64,000 nucleotides of DNA from Jejubacter sp036620675 (GTDB taxonomy: Bacteria; Pseudomonadota; Gammaproteobacteria; Enterobacterales; Enterobacteriaceae): assembly GCA_036620675.1 (NCBI GenBank), contig JAZHEE010000004.1, one strand, 5' to 3'. Within the stretch, counting starts at the first letter, position 1. The number at the start of each line of letters is the position of its first letter. A program made the position numbers and the translations under genes. Positions 36,686 to 46,076 of this stretch are shown here, piece by piece. The notes beneath the pieces were generated by a model, which did not search any database, was not told the origin of the DNA, and saw only the letters and a list, made by a program, of their open reading frames with translations.

Positions 36686-36949
36686 TTATTTGTAGAGTTC
36701 TGCAGTGGCGTGCCAGCTTGCGCCGGAACGGGCTTCGATAATGCGATAGGCGGAGGCCCCTTCTTTATCGGCTTTTTTACTCAGCTCGCTGTTCATATCC
36801 ATCGGAGAGCTGCCAATCTGGCTTACGGAGATGGTTCCCATCGGTTGACGACCTTCCGCCTGCTCGTTGCTAATAGAAGTGGCAGCGAAAGCGCCGAACG
36901 ACAGCATGGAAAGGAGACTTACGGTTGCTACGGTAGTTTTGATGTTCAT
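36686..36949 (-). CDS. yhcN: YhcN/DUF1471-family periplasmic stress protein
   Basis: An 87-residue secreted protein. The signal peptide MNIKTTVATVSLLSMLSFGAFA is followed by a mature DUF1471 domain (GTISVSQIGSSPMDMNSELSKKADKEGASAYRIIEARSG). I chose the start at 36949, with AGGTAACCTT upstream; the frame stays open for 19 more codons that are not conserved. Family members (BhsA, McbA, YhcN) respond to acid, peroxide or biofilm conditions in E. coli. Confidence 0.95.
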   Translation of the reverse strand: MNIKTTVATVSLLSMLSFGAFAATSISNEQAEGRQPMGTISVSQIGSSPMDMNSELSKKADKEGASAYRIIEARSGASWHATAELYK

Positions 36950-37300
36950 AAGGTTACCTCGTCGAATTCTTCTGTTTGGGTCTTTTGGTTTCGTGACCCT
37001 CATCACAAAATCAAGTATACACTAATAACGCATGAAATTAATACCTGATTAACTATAAACAATGAAATTTTATGTTAATAAAACTAGTTTTAAGTCTGTT
37101 TAGTTATAAAAACGCCAGTCTTATCACTTTGTTTTTATTTTTTTATAAGAAAATCATATGGATAGTATAAATGTGCTTTTTGTGCTTTTTCTGAGGATGT
37201 TAATGGGCCGCCGTTGAGCTGAAAGCACGAACGGTAAAATAGCGGTAGAGGAGAGGGAAAATAGAGGAAACCACCGCCGTTAGCGGTGGAAGCGAGCGTG
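36950..37300. other. yhcN-argR spacer
   Basis: About 350 bases, strongly AT-rich from 37005 to 37200. It contains the yhcN promoter region on its left side. A stem CCACCGC / GCGGTGG at 37271-37289, twelve bases after the argR stop, is followed on the minus strand by T-rich sequence (TTTCCTCTATTTT) and is a probable argR terminator. I see no gene; a frame on the minus strand from 37437 is out-of-frame argR. Confidence 0.5.
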
Positions 37301-37771
37301 CTACAGCTCCTGGTCGAAAAGTACCAGAATAGCTTCGTAGAGCTGGCGCACGGAAAAGTTGCGCGACGGCGTGGTAAAGATGGTGTCGTCGCCGGCGATG
37401 GTACCGAGGATCCCTTCTGATTTACCCAGTGAATCAAGCAGGCGAGCGATCAGCTGCGCTGCGCCAGGGCTGGTATGAATCACCACGACTGCGTCGTTAT
37501 AGTCGATATCCAGCACCAGATTTTTCAGCGGGCTTGAGGTGGTTGGCACGCCCAGTTCTGCCGGCAGGCAGTAAACCATTTCCATTTTTGCATTACGGGT
37601 GCGCACCGCGCCGAATTTTGTCAGCATGCGAGATACTTTGGACTGATTAATATTTTCGAAACCCTGCTCCTGTAGTGCCTGGACGATTTCGCCCTGGGAG
37701 CTGAACTTCTCTTCTTTTAATAGGGCTTTAAAGGCTCTGACTAATTCTTCTTGTTTGGCGGGAGTTCGCAT
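37301..37771 (-). CDS. argR: Arginine repressor ArgR
   Basis: A 156-residue hexameric repressor that binds ARG boxes when loaded with L-arginine and assists XerCD recombination at cer. An N-terminal winged helix (FSSQGEIVQALQEQGFENINQSKVSRMLTKFG) precedes the C-terminal arginine-binding core with GTIAGDDTIF. The start MRTPAKQEELV at 37771 gives the E. coli length; 21 extra upstream codons in the frame are AT-rich operator DNA. Confidence 0.98.
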   Translation of the reverse strand: MRTPAKQEELVRAFKALLKEEKFSSQGEIVQALQEQGFENINQSKVSRMLTKFGAVRTRNAKMEMVYCLPAELGVPTTSSPLKNLVLDIDYNDAVVVIHTSPGAAQLIARLLDSLGKSEGILGTIAGDDTIFTTPSRNFSVRQLYEAILVLFDQEL

Positions 37772-37807
37772 AATGATAATCCATACAGAGACGAGAATAA
37801 CCTGAAT

Positions 37808-37835
37808 TATGCATTTTAATGAATTTTTATGCAAA
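37808..37835. promoter_or_regulatory. ARG box operator ahead of argR
   Basis: TGAAT-TTTT-ATGCA at 37820-37833 fits the ARG box consensus TGAAT-N4-ATTCA at nine of ten positions. An overlapping weaker match TGCAT-TTTA-ATGAA lies at 37810-37823. The site is about 40-60 bases ahead of the argR start, as expected for autoregulation. Confidence 0.7.
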
Positions 37836-38199
37836 TATTTGCCAGGGTGTTCGATGAAATAATGTCATGGAATCGCAATGTTTCATCAATAACGCTTATT
37901 TTCAACATAATGTGACGGCGTTTATAAATCAAAATAAAGTTAATTTAATGTTGTTAAAATGATGTTGTTTAATAAAGGAAAATGGGTGTAATGTTACTAA
38001 GCTAGATGTCGATGTTTGGTTGTGACATGGCCTGTACCCTAATTTGTTCGGAGGGCAAGTATGGCATTTTCCCAGCTAAGTTATTGCGTAACATCGCATT
38101 TTATTTCCGGGATATTTGTAATTACCTGCTCCCTGGATTATGGTCTGTGACAGCTGAAGTTACGGCATAATTTTGCCAACCATAATAAGGAGTTTTAGG
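37836..38199 (+). promoter_or_regulatory. argR-mdh divergent control region
   Basis: This AT-rich stretch must hold the mdh promoter. In E. coli mdh is repressed by ArcA and helped by CRP. TGTGACATGGCCTG (38021) and TGTGACAGCTGAAG (38146) each carry a CRP half-site, and TTGTTAAAATGATGTTG near 37950 is the kind of sequence ArcA binds. I cannot place the start of transcription. Confidence 0.4.
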
Positions 38200-39138
38200 A
38201 TGAAAGTTGCAGTCCTCGGCGCGGCTGGCGGCATTGGTCAGGCGCTTGCACTTCTGTTAAAAACCCAGCTCCCGTCAGGTTCAGAACTCTCACTTTATGA
38301 TATTGCGCCCGTTACTCCGGGAGTGGCGGTGGATCTTAGCCATATCCCTGGCGACGTGACCGTAAAAGGATATTCCGGTGAAGATGCCACGCCAGCGTTG
38401 AACGGCGCTGACGTTGTGCTTATTTCTGCGGGCGTCGCCCGTAAGCCGGGAATGGATCGCTCCGATCTGTTTAATGTTAACGCCGGTATCGTCAGGAATT
38501 TGATCGAGCAGGTGGCGAAGGCCTGCCCGAAAGCCTGCATCGGGATCATTACCAACCCGGTGAACACCACGGTGGCAATCGCGGCCGAGGTGCTTAAGAA
38601 AGCGGGTGTTTATGATAAAAGAAAGCTATTTGGGGTGACCACGCTGGATATTATTCGCGCCAATACCTTTGTGGCTGCGCTGAAGGGTAAGCCATCGTCG
38701 GATATCGAGGTGCCGGTGATTGGCGGTCACTCTGGTGTGACTATTTTGCCCCTGCTGTCCCGGGTGTCCGGCGTGAGTTTCAGCGAGCAGGAGGTTGCTG
38801 ATTTAACTAAACGTATTCAAAATGCGGGTACTGAAGTGGTGGAGGCCAAAGCGGGCGGCGGTTCAGCGACGCTTTCTATGGGACAGGCCGCCGCGCGCTT
38901 CGGATTGTCGCTGGTACGGGCGATGAACGGCGAGCAGGGCGTGGTAGAGTGCGCCTATGTAGAAGGCGACGGCCAGTATGCTCGCTTTTTCTCTCAACCG
39001 CTGCTGTTGGGTAAAGAAGGGATTGCCGGGTATCAGCCTGTCGGTACGCTGAGCAGCTTCGAGCAGCAGGCACTGGAAGGTATGCTGGATACTCTGAAGA
39101 AAGATATTGCCCTGGGCGAAGAGTTTGTTGGCAAATAA
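38200..39138 (+). CDS. mdh: Malate dehydrogenase
   Basis: A 312-residue NAD-dependent TCA-cycle enzyme that interconverts malate and oxaloacetate. Start MKVAVLGAAGGIGQALALLL holds the NAD-binding loop. Substrate residues Arg81, Arg87 and Arg153 and the catalytic pair Asp150 and His177 (GGHSGV) are in place. The ATG at 38200 has AAGGAG well spaced; a start nine codons earlier is not conserved. Confidence 0.99.
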   Translation: MKVAVLGAAGGIGQALALLLKTQLPSGSELSLYDIAPVTPGVAVDLSHIPGDVTVKGYSGEDATPALNGADVVLISAGVARKPGMDRSDLFNVNAGIVRNLIEQVAKACPKACIGIITNPVNTTVAIAAEVLKKAGVYDKRKLFGVTTLDIIRANTFVAALKGKPSSDIEVPVIGGHSGVTILPLLSRVSGVSFSEQEVADLTKRIQNAGTEVVEAKAGGGSATLSMGQAAARFGLSLVRAMNGEQGVVECAYVEGDGQYARFFSQPLLLGKEGIAGYQPVGTLSSFEQQALEGMLDTLKKDIALGEEFVGK

Positions 39139-39152
39139 CCTACCGTAACGCC

Positions 39153-39187
39153 AAAAAAAACCGGAATCCATGATTCCGGTTTTTTTA
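39153..39187. terminator. Bidirectional terminator between mdh and degS
   Basis: AAAAAAAACCGGAATC-CAT-GATTCCGGTTTTTTT serves both convergent genes: T-runs are present in both directions. Confidence 0.95.
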
Positions 39188-39203
39188 CGCCTCAACGCTT
39201 CGG

Positions 39204-40256
39204 TTATTCGGCGTTGGGGTATTCCTGAATTGAAACCTGAACCGTCAGTTTATGGTTGTCGCGCAGGATTTCCACCGGAATAACCGAGCCGGGGCGAATT
39301 TCCGCTACCTGATCCATGGTTTCCATGGCCGAGACTGCTGGTTTATGATCTACCGAGAGCAGTACATCATTAGGCTGAATGCCTGCTCGCGCCGCCGGGC
39401 CATCCGGCTCTACCGCTTTCACGATAATGCCCTGCAGCGGATCCGGGCTCTGCTGACCGTGAATCTTCGGCGCGTCCATGCCGGTAATGCCGATATAGCC
39501 GCGGATCACCCGGCCATCACGAATGAGCTTATCCATGATTTTGGTGGCCAGCTGTACCGGAATGGCAAAACCCAGGCCTTCTGGCGTTTCACCGTCGCTG
39601 CTCTTATCAAAAGAGAGGGTGTTAATACCCACCAACTCACCCAGCGAGTTGACCAGCGCGCCGCCGGAATTACCATGGTTAATCGAAGCATCAGTTTGCA
39701 GGAAATTCTGGTGGCCGCTGGGGCTCAAACCCACGCGCCCGGTGGCGCTAATGATCCCCAGCGTAATGGTCTGGCCAAGGTTATAGGGATTGCCGATCGC
39801 CATCACTACATCGCCGATGTGCGGCGTGCGCTTTAGGTTCATGGGGATGGTTGGCAGCGAGCTGGCGTTAATTTTCAGAACCGCCAGGTCGGTTAATGGA
39901 TCGGAACCTACCAGTAACGCTTCGAAGAATCGACCGTCCTGCAGAGCGACGATTATCTGATCCGCACCGTTAATCACGTGCTTGTTGGTAATGATATAGC
40001 CGCGATTATCCATGATAACGCCCGCCCCCAGCGAACGGATTTTCATCTGGTGATTGGGGGCAGTTCGACTGTAAACGTTCACTACGGCTGGCGCCGCACG
40101 GCGCACCGCAGCGTTGTAGCTCAGTGGCGTTTTATCCGAGCTGTCCGCTTGCTGCGAAGATGAGGCATTCATCTGGCGCAACGAGGGGACAAACGTCAGC
40201 AACAGGCCTGCGACAACCAGACCAACGATCAGCGGGCGTAACAGTTTCAGAAACAT
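39204..40256 (-). CDS. degS: Site-1 protease DegS
   Basis: A 350-residue membrane-anchored periplasmic serine protease that senses misfolded outer-membrane porins and makes the first cut in RseA, releasing sigma-E. One N-terminal membrane helix, the triad His93, Asp123 and Ser197 (HGNSGGA) and a single PDZ domain are present. E. coli DegS is 355 residues. It is 87 bases downstream of degQ on the same strand, with a hairpin between. Confidence 0.98.
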   Translation of the reverse strand: MFLKLLRPLIVGLVVAGLLLTFVPSLRQMNASSSQQADSSDKTPLSYNAAVRRAAPAVVNVYSRTAPNHQMKIRSLGAGVIMDNRGYIITNKHVINGADQIIVALQDGRFFEALLVGSDPLTDLAVLKINASSLPTIPMNLKRTPHIGDVVMAIGNPYNLGQTITLGIISATGRVGLSPSGHQNFLQTDASINHGNSGGALVNSLGELVGINTLSFDKSSDGETPEGLGFAIPVQLATKIMDKLIRDGRVIRGYIGITGMDAPKIHGQQSPDPLQGIIVKAVEPDGPAARAGIQPNDVLLSVDHKPAVSAMETMDQVAEIRPGSVIPVEILRDNHKLTVQVSIQEYPNAE

Positions 40257-40306
40257 GGATATTGATTAACCAAAGATGAAAACGCTCGCAGCATAGCACG
40301 AGTTCC

Positions 40307-40332
40307 GCGGGCATCCTATGAGGAATGCCCGC
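40307..40332 (-). other. Hairpin between degQ and degS
   Basis: GCGGGCAT and ATGCCCGC are perfect inverted copies around a ten-base loop in the degQ-degS gap. There is no T-run, so it may stabilise or process the transcript rather than end it. Confidence 0.5.
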
Positions 40333-40343
40333 GTGAGGACGCA

Positions 40344-41708
40344 TTACCGTAACAGCAGGTAGATATTGTCGGAACCGCGCACGACGTTCAGGGCAACGAT
40401 GGCGGGTTTGCTCTCCATAATTTTGCGCATCTGCGCAATAGTACGCACCCGTTCGCGATTGACGCCGATAATCACGTCACCTTTATGCAGGCCGGCCTGG
40501 GCTGCGGGGCTGCCTTTTTCCAGATTATCGATAACAATTCCCTGGGTGACGCCATCTTTCAGGTGGCCATCACTTAGCGCCGCGCCGCGCAGAGCTGGCG
40601 CAATCAGTTCGGCGCTGGCGGAAGCGGAGGTGCTTTTATCGAGAGTGACCTCCACCGTCATCGGCTTGCCGTTGCGTAGCAGGCCCAGCTTCACTTTACT
40701 GCCCGGCTCACTGGTGGCAATTCTGGCGCGCAGTTCGGCGAAGCTGTTGAGGCGCTTGCCGTTCAGTGCGGTGATCACATCCCCGGCTTTAATCCCCGCT
40801 TTGGCAGAGCCAGAGCCTGGCATAACTTCGCTGACAAAGGCGCCGCGTTGGGTATCCAGGTTAAAGGCTTTGGCGATATCGGCGCTCATTTCGGTTCCCC
40901 GAATGCCCAGCAGGCCACGGCGGACTTCACCGGTCTGAATGAGCTGTTCGGAAAGAGTCTTCGCCATGTTGGAAGGAATGGCGAAGCCGATCCCCACGTT
41001 GCCGCCGCCTGGGGCCAGGATGGCGGTATTAATCCCAATCAGTTCGCCGTTCAGATTGAGCAGCGCGCCGCCGGAATTGCCGCGGTTAATTGAGGCGTCA
41101 GTCTGGATAAAGTTTTCCAGCCCTTCCATGCTAAGGCCGCTGCGGCCGAGGGCCGAGATAATACCGGAAGTGGCGGTCTGTCCCAGGCCGAAGGGGTTTC
41201 CGACTGCGACCGCGAAATCACCGACCCGAAGCTTATCAGAGTCAGCAATTTTAATTGCTGTCAGCTTACTGGCCTTCTGAATCTGAACCAGCGCGATATC
41301 ACTTTGCTTATCACTGCCGATAAGCTTTGCATCGAATTCGCGGCCGTCGTTTAGCTGCACGCTAATCTTCTGGGCCTGATTAATGACGTGATTATTGGTC
41401 AGCACATAGCCTTTATCAGCATCGATGATGACCCCGGAGCCCAGACTTTCAAAGGGCCGGGCGGGCTGATCCGGTATGTTGCCGAAGAAACGACGCAGTT
41501 CTTCGGGGATTTGCGGGTTTTGCCGCGCGCTGCCTTCCACCTTAATGCTCACTACGGCCGGCAGCACTTTATCCAGCATGGGGGCAAGGCTTGGCAACGG
41601 CTGGCCCGACACTTGCGCAGGCAATGCGGCGCTAACCGGCAGGGAGGTTGAAAGCGTCAGTCCGACGCTTAATGCTAATGCACTGAACAGCAAAGTTTTT
41701 TTCTTCAT
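40344..41708 (-). CDS. degQ: Periplasmic serine endoprotease DegQ
   Basis: A 454-residue HtrA-family protease and chaperone of the periplasm. The signal peptide (MKKKTLLFSALALSVGLTLSTSLPVSA) is followed by the protease domain with triad His107, Asp137 and Ser212 (RGNSGGA) and two PDZ domains. The start at 41708 gives the E. coli size (455); the frame is open 15 codons further but those are not conserved. Confidence 0.98.
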   Translation of the reverse strand: MKKKTLLFSALALSVGLTLSTSLPVSAALPAQVSGQPLPSLAPMLDKVLPAVVSIKVEGSARQNPQIPEELRRFFGNIPDQPARPFESLGSGVIIDADKGYVLTNNHVINQAQKISVQLNDGREFDAKLIGSDKQSDIALVQIQKASKLTAIKIADSDKLRVGDFAVAVGNPFGLGQTATSGIISALGRSGLSMEGLENFIQTDASINRGNSGGALLNLNGELIGINTAILAPGGGNVGIGFAIPSNMAKTLSEQLIQTGEVRRGLLGIRGTEMSADIAKAFNLDTQRGAFVSEVMPGSGSAKAGIKAGDVITALNGKRLNSFAELRARIATSEPGSKVKLGLLRNGKPMTVEVTLDKSTSASASAELIAPALRGAALSDGHLKDGVTQGIVIDNLEKGSPAAQAGLHKGDVIIGVNRERVRTIAQMRKIMESKPAIVALNVVRGSDNIYLLLR

Positions 41709-41807
41709 TGATGCTCTCGCAACCTGAAACTGAAATGGGCAATCAATTCCCACCGATAGTAGTGAATTCCGGCGCGGGTCACAATGCCCGACAAATGCGG
41801 CGGGAGT

Positions 41808-41836
41808 AAAAAAAACGGGCCGCTGACGCGGCCCGC
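41808..41836 (-). terminator. Terminator of zapG
   Basis: On the minus strand GCGGGCCGC-GTCA-GCGGCCCG is followed by TTTTTTTT. It ends zapG before degQ. Confidence 0.93.
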
Positions 41837-41848
41837 TATTTTATTAAA

Positions 41849-42244
41849 TTACTGATGCTTACGGCCGCGTAACAGGCCTGACGCACCTTCCGAATAGTCG
41901 CGCGGCATCTGTACCGGCGCCTGATCGTTGCTGGCTTCCGATTCGCCCAGGCGATTGCGGAAGGGATTGCTTTCGGCGGACATCTCCGGCAGCAGGCTGC
42001 TGGAACTCTTGGCCATATGCTGATAGAGCTGGCGATAATCGTGGGCCATATTATCCAGCAGTTCGGCGCTGTGCGCAAAGTGGCTGACCAGCTCTTCGCG
42101 CCAGGTGTCCAGTTCTGCTTTTTTTTGTTCCAGTTCGTACTGCAGGGCCTGCTGATGGCGGAGCTTACGGCTGCCAAAACGCATTGCGACGGCGCCGATA
42201 ATGATACCGACAACTAACCCAATGAGCGCGTATTCCCAGGTCAT
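41849..42244 (-). CDS. zapG: Cell division and envelope protein ZapG (YhcB)
   Basis: A 131-residue inner-membrane protein (DUF1043). One N-terminal helix (MTWEYALIGLVVGIIIGAVAMRF) is followed by a coiled coil (about 28-75) and a disordered tail. It links division and elongation factors and envelope synthesis in E. coli, where it has 132 residues. It is divergent from zapE. Confidence 0.96.
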   Translation of the reverse strand: MTWEYALIGLVVGIIIGAVAMRFGSRKLRHQQALQYELEQKKAELDTWREELVSHFAHSAELLDNMAHDYRQLYQHMAKSSSSLLPEMSAESNPFRNRLGESEASNDQAPVQMPRDYSEGASGLLRGRKHQ

Positions 42245-42424
42245 GAACGACTCCCGTTGTCTTGTTTTCCGTAGGGTTCTGACGGCACAGGCCGGTCAAA
42301 CTTGTTCCACTATAACCGTTAATCTGTCAGAAGTGGAATCCTGAGCGTGCATCGCTTATGGTAGACGGCAATTTTTTCGTCAACCCGAACGGTTGAGCAC
42401 TTTTTATAAAACGACAATATCACC

Positions 42425-43558
42425 ATGCAAAGCCTTTCCCCGACATCGCGTTATCAGCAAGCTCTGCAGCAGGGCACTCATCAACCCGACGACGTTCAGC
42501 AGGAAGCCGTCTCCCGATTAACTACTATCTGGCAGGAACTGAGCGAACGGCCTTTGCCGCCTTCCGGCAGCGCCAGGGGGCTGAAAGCCCGCTTCGGCAA
42601 GTTGTTAGGTAAACGGCAGGCCGCGACTACCGCAATCGAGCCGGTACGTGGTCTTTATATGTGGGGGGGCGTTGGGCGCGGTAAGACCTGGCTGATGGAT
42701 CTCTTTTTTCAGAGTCTGCCTGGGGAGCGTAAGCTGCGTCTTCACTTTCACCGCTTCATGCTGCGGGTGCATGAGGAACTGACTACCCTGCAGGGGCACA
42801 GCGATCCGCTGGAGATCGTGGCAGACGGCTTTAAAGCTCAGGCCGACGTTATCTGCTTTGATGAATTTTTTGTCTCCGATATTACCGATGCCATGCTGCT
42901 GGGCGGTTTGATGGAAGCGCTGTTCCGCCGTGGCATCACCCTGGTGGCGACATCGAATATTCCGCCGGACGAATTGTATCGCAATGGTCTGCAGCGCGCT
43001 CGCTTCCTGCCTGCCATTGAGGCGATTAAAACCTGGTGCGATGTGATGAACGTTGACGCTGGTATCGATTATCGTCTGCGAACTCTGACTCAGGCGCATT
43101 TGTGGCTTTCTCCTCTGAATGAACAGACGTACGGGCAGATGGCGCAGTTATGGCAGGCGCTGTCGGGCAGCCGTGAACAGGTGGCGGAAATCCTGGAGGT
43201 AAATCACCGGGCGCTGCCGGTATTGGGCAGCGTGGATCAGACCGTGGCGGCCAGCTTCGAACGGCTGTGCGCCGACGCTCGTAGCCAGCACGATTACATC
43301 GCGCTTTCACGTCTCTACCATACGGTGCTGCTCTACGATGTACCGGTGATGACCTGGCAGATGGAGAGCGAGGCCCGCCGTTTTATCGCGCTGGTGGATG
43401 AGTTTTACGAGCGGCACGTGAAGCTGGTCGTTTGCGCTGCCGCGCCGTTGCTGGAGATCTATCAGGGCGAGCAGCTTAAATTTGAGTTCCAGCGCTGTCT
43501 GTCGCGGCTGCAGGAGATGCAGAGCGAAGAGTATCTGAAGCGCGAGCATATGCCCTGA
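42425..43558 (+). CDS. zapE: Cell division ATPase ZapE
   Basis: A 377-residue AFG1-type AAA+ ATPase that joins the constricting Z-ring, mainly under low oxygen. Walker A is GGVGRGKT at 81-88, Walker B is VICFDEFFVSDI, and TLVATSNIPPDELYRNGL is a family signature. E. coli ZapE is 375 residues. It is divergent from zapG and upstream of rplM. Confidence 0.97.
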   Translation: MQSLSPTSRYQQALQQGTHQPDDVQQEAVSRLTTIWQELSERPLPPSGSARGLKARFGKLLGKRQAATTAIEPVRGLYMWGGVGRGKTWLMDLFFQSLPGERKLRLHFHRFMLRVHEELTTLQGHSDPLEIVADGFKAQADVICFDEFFVSDITDAMLLGGLMEALFRRGITLVATSNIPPDELYRNGLQRARFLPAIEAIKTWCDVMNVDAGIDYRLRTLTQAHLWLSPLNEQTYGQMAQLWQALSGSREQVAEILEVNHRALPVLGSVDQTVAASFERLCADARSQHDYIALSRLYHTVLLYDVPVMTWQMESEARRFIALVDEFYERHVKLVVCAAAPLLEIYQGEQLKFEFQRCLSRLQEMQSEEYLKREHMP

Positions 43559-43625
43559 CATAAAGGCCCTCGCTTTGTGGTAGAGGCAAGGATAAGGGTA
43601 TCCTCGTCCCAATCTCAAAAAGGGG

Positions 43626-43654
43626 TCGACCTTTACCAACGACTTCTCTATAAT
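43626..43654 (+). promoter_or_regulatory. rplM-rpsI promoter
   Basis: TCGACC (43626-43631) and a perfect TATAAT (43649-43654) are 17 bases apart. The resulting leader of about 155 bases before rplM is long. In E. coli this operon is reported to be autoregulated at the mRNA leader by L13, which would fit. Confidence 0.75.
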
Positions 43655-43816
43655 CTTGCGACCCCACGTTACAACAAAGTTTTTTTCCCGAAACTTTAGA
43701 GTGCCGGTGAAAACTATCCGAGGGGGTAGGTTTACTGGACAATGTCGTGTGAACCTCAACTGATTTTGAAACGTTGGGTGAACACCTGCGTGTAACTTAA
43801 TTTGGGTAAGCTTTTA

Positions 43817-44245
43817 ATGAAAACTTTTACAGCTAAACCAGAAACCGTAAAACGCGACTGGTATGTTGTTGACGCGACCGGTAAAACTCTGGGCCGTCTG
43901 GCTACCGAGCTGGCTCGTCGTCTGCGCGGTAAGCACAAAGCGGAATACACTCCGCACGTCGATACCGGTGATTACATCATCGTTCTGAACGCAGAAAAAG
44001 TTGCCGTAACTGGCCACAAGCGTACTGACAAGATGTATTACCATCACACCGGCCACATCGGTGGTATCAAAGAAGCGACCTTTGAAGAGATGATTGCCCG
44101 CCGTCCTGAGCGTGTGATTGAAATCGCGGTTAAAGGCATGCTGCCGAAAGGCCCGCTGGGCCGTGCCATGTATCGTAAACTGAAAGTTTACGCAGGCAAC
44201 GAGCACAACCACGCGGCACAGCAACCGCAAGTTCTGGACATTTAA
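43817..44245 (+). CDS. rplM: 50S ribosomal protein L13
   Basis: The 142-residue large-subunit protein, needed early in 50S assembly. MKTFTAKPETVKRDWYVVDATGKTLGRLA starts it and GMLPKGPLGRAMYRKLKVYAGNEHNH is the family signature. The start at 43817 gives the E. coli length. It is followed by rpsI 15 bases downstream. Confidence 0.99.
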   Translation: MKTFTAKPETVKRDWYVVDATGKTLGRLATELARRLRGKHKAEYTPHVDTGDYIIVLNAEKVAVTGHKRTDKMYYHHTGHIGGIKEATFEEMIARRPERVIEIAVKGMLPKGPLGRAMYRKLKVYAGNEHNHAAQQPQVLDI

Positions 44246-44260
44246 TCGGGATTACAGGCA

Positions 44261-44653
44261 ATGGCTGAAACTCAATACTACGGCACTGGTCGCCGCAAAA
44301 GCTCCGCCGCTCGCGTGTTCATCAAACCGGGCAACGGTAAAATCGTTATCAACCAGCGTACTCTGGAACAGTACTTCGGTCGCGAAACTGCTCGCATGGT
44401 AGTTCGCCAGCCGCTGGAACTGGTCGACATGGTTGAAAAACTGGATCTGTACATCACCGTTAAAGGTGGTGGTATCTCTGGTCAGGCTGGTGCTATCCGT
44501 CACGGTATCACTCGCGCTCTGATGGAGTACGATGAGTCTCTGCGCTCCGAACTGCGTAAAGCTGGCTTTGTCACTCGTGACGCGCGTCAGGTTGAACGTA
44601 AGAAAGTCGGTCTGCGTAAAGCACGTCGTCGTCCGCAGTTCTCCAAGCGTTAA
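44261..44653 (+). CDS. rpsI: 30S ribosomal protein S9
   Basis: The 130-residue small-subunit protein whose basic tail ending RRRPQFSKR reaches the P-site tRNA. GTGRRKSSAARVFIKPGNG and GGGISGQAGAIRHGITRAL are family signatures. It is the second gene of the rplM operon. Confidence 0.99.
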   Translation: MAETQYYGTGRRKSSAARVFIKPGNGKIVINQRTLEQYFGRETARMVVRQPLELVDMVEKLDLYITVKGGGISGQAGAIRHGITRALMEYDESLRSELRKAGFVTRDARQVERKKVGLRKARRRPQFSKR

Positions 44654-44674
44654 TTGCAGATTGCGATTGGCGAA

Positions 44675-44699
44675 AACCCCGCTCAGGCGGGGTTTTTTT
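44675..44699 (+). terminator. Terminator of rplM-rpsI
   Basis: AACCCCGC-TCAG-GCGGGGTTTTTTT, 22 bases after the rpsI stop. Confidence 0.96.
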
Positions 44700-44932
44700 A
44701 TGCCCGAGCTCCGGCGGCGAGGGCTTTTAGACGAAATCCCAAAATCCCTTCACCACACTGCGCGTAAAATCTGGTAAACTATCATCCAATTTTATGCCCA
44801 AATGCTGGTAACTGCTGATGTTTTGCGCAACAGAGCGCCAACGGAAGCGGCCGGCAGCGAAGGCGATTCTAATCACGCCGGTCTTGATTGCGGCTGGCAG
44901 CAGTATTTTTCTGAATATACCTGGAGGTTTTC

Positions 44933-45571
44933 ATGGCTGTCGCTGCCAACAAACGTTCGGTAATGACGCTGTTTTCTGGTCCTGTTGATATCTATAGCCA
45001 TCAGGTACGTATTGTTCTGGCTGAGAAAGGCGTCAGCTTTGAGATTGAGAACGTTGAGATGGATAACCTGCCTCAGGATCTGATCGACCTCAATCCCAGC
45101 CAGAGCGTACCCACGCTGGTTGACCGGGAACTGACGTTGTGGGAATCCCGCATCATCATGGAGTACCTGGATGAGCGCTTTCCGCATCCACCGCTGATGC
45201 CGGTCTATCCGGTAGCGCGCGGTGAGAGCCGCCTCTATATGCACCGGATCGAGAAAGACTGGTACTCGCTGATGAACGTCATCGAGAAAGGATCCGCGCA
45301 GGAGGCCGAAGCCGCGCGTAAGCAACTGCGTGAAGAGCTGCTGGCTATCGCGCCGGTCTTTACCCAGAAGCCTTACTTTCTGAGCGATGAGTTCAGCCTG
45401 GTGGACTGCTACCTGGCGCCGCTGCTGTGGCGTCTGCCTGTTCTGGGGATTGAACTGGGTGGGGCGGGGTCTAAAGAGCTGAAGGGCTATATGACCCGCG
45501 TTTTCGAACGTGACTCATTCCTGGCTTCTCTGACCGAAGCTGAACGTGAAATCCGTCTGAGCCGGAGCTAA
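44933..45571 (+). CDS. sspA: Stringent starvation protein A
   Basis: A 212-residue glutathione-S-transferase-like protein that binds RNA polymerase and lowers H-NS in stationary phase, aiding acid tolerance. The thioredoxin-like N-terminal half (RSVMTLFSGPVDIYSHQVRIVLAEKGV) and helical C-terminal half are complete. Length equals E. coli SspA. It starts after GGAGG in its own 230-base leader, and sspB follows five bases later. Confidence 0.98.
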   Translation: MAVAANKRSVMTLFSGPVDIYSHQVRIVLAEKGVSFEIENVEMDNLPQDLIDLNPSQSVPTLVDRELTLWESRIIMEYLDERFPHPPLMPVYPVARGESRLYMHRIEKDWYSLMNVIEKGSAQEAEAARKQLREELLAIAPVFTQKPYFLSDEFSLVDCYLAPLLWRLPVLGIELGGAGSKELKGYMTRVFERDSFLASLTEAEREIRLSRS

Positions 45572-45576
45572 GGCTA

Positions 45577-46071
45577 ATGGACATTACGCAGTTATCCCCG
45601 CGTCGGCCATATCTGCTGCGGGCTTTCTACGACTGGCTGCTGGACAATCAGCTGACGCCGCACCTGGTGGTGGATGTCACACTACCGGGCGTGAATGTGC
45701 CAATGGAGTATGCGCGCGACGGGCAAATCGTCCTGAATATCGCGCCGCGCGCCGTAGGAAACCTGGAGCTGGGCAATGACGAAGTGCGCTTTAACGCGCG
45801 CTTCGGCGGCGTGCCGCGTCAGGTTAACGTTCCGATGTATGCGGTACTGGCCGTCTATGCCCGGGAAAACGGCGCCGGAACCATGTTTGAACCGGAAGCG
45901 GCTTATGAAGAGGGAGCCGAGGTGCCGGGCAACGAGCAACCCGCTACTGATGAAGGCGAAACCCTGATGTCGGTCATCGACGGCGACAGGCCGGACGCTG
46001 ACGACGATAACCCGGACGACGAGCCGCCGCCGCCGCGCGGTGGTCGCCCGACGCTTCGGGTCGTGAAGTAA
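45577..46071 (+). CDS. sspB: ClpXP adaptor SspB
   Basis: A 164-residue adaptor that delivers ssrA-tagged proteins to ClpXP. The folded substrate-binding part (about 1-115) is joined by an acidic flexible linker to the C-terminal ClpX-docking motif RGGRPTLRVVK. E. coli SspB is 165 residues. It forms an operon with sspA. Confidence 0.98.
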   Translation: MDITQLSPRRPYLLRAFYDWLLDNQLTPHLVVDVTLPGVNVPMEYARDGQIVLNIAPRAVGNLELGNDEVRFNARFGGVPRQVNVPMYAVLAVYARENGAGTMFEPEAAYEEGAEVPGNEQPATDEGETLMSVIDGDRPDADDDNPDDEPPPPRGGRPTLRVVK

Positions 46072-46076
46072 ACCAG

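Noticed and set aside
36456..36695. Open frame of 79 codons downstream of yhcO
   Set aside because: It runs over the palindrome and the yhcN terminator and lacks a ribosome site.
37840..38200. A small RNA between argR and mdh
   Set aside because: I see no stem with a T-run on either strand and no match to a known sRNA.
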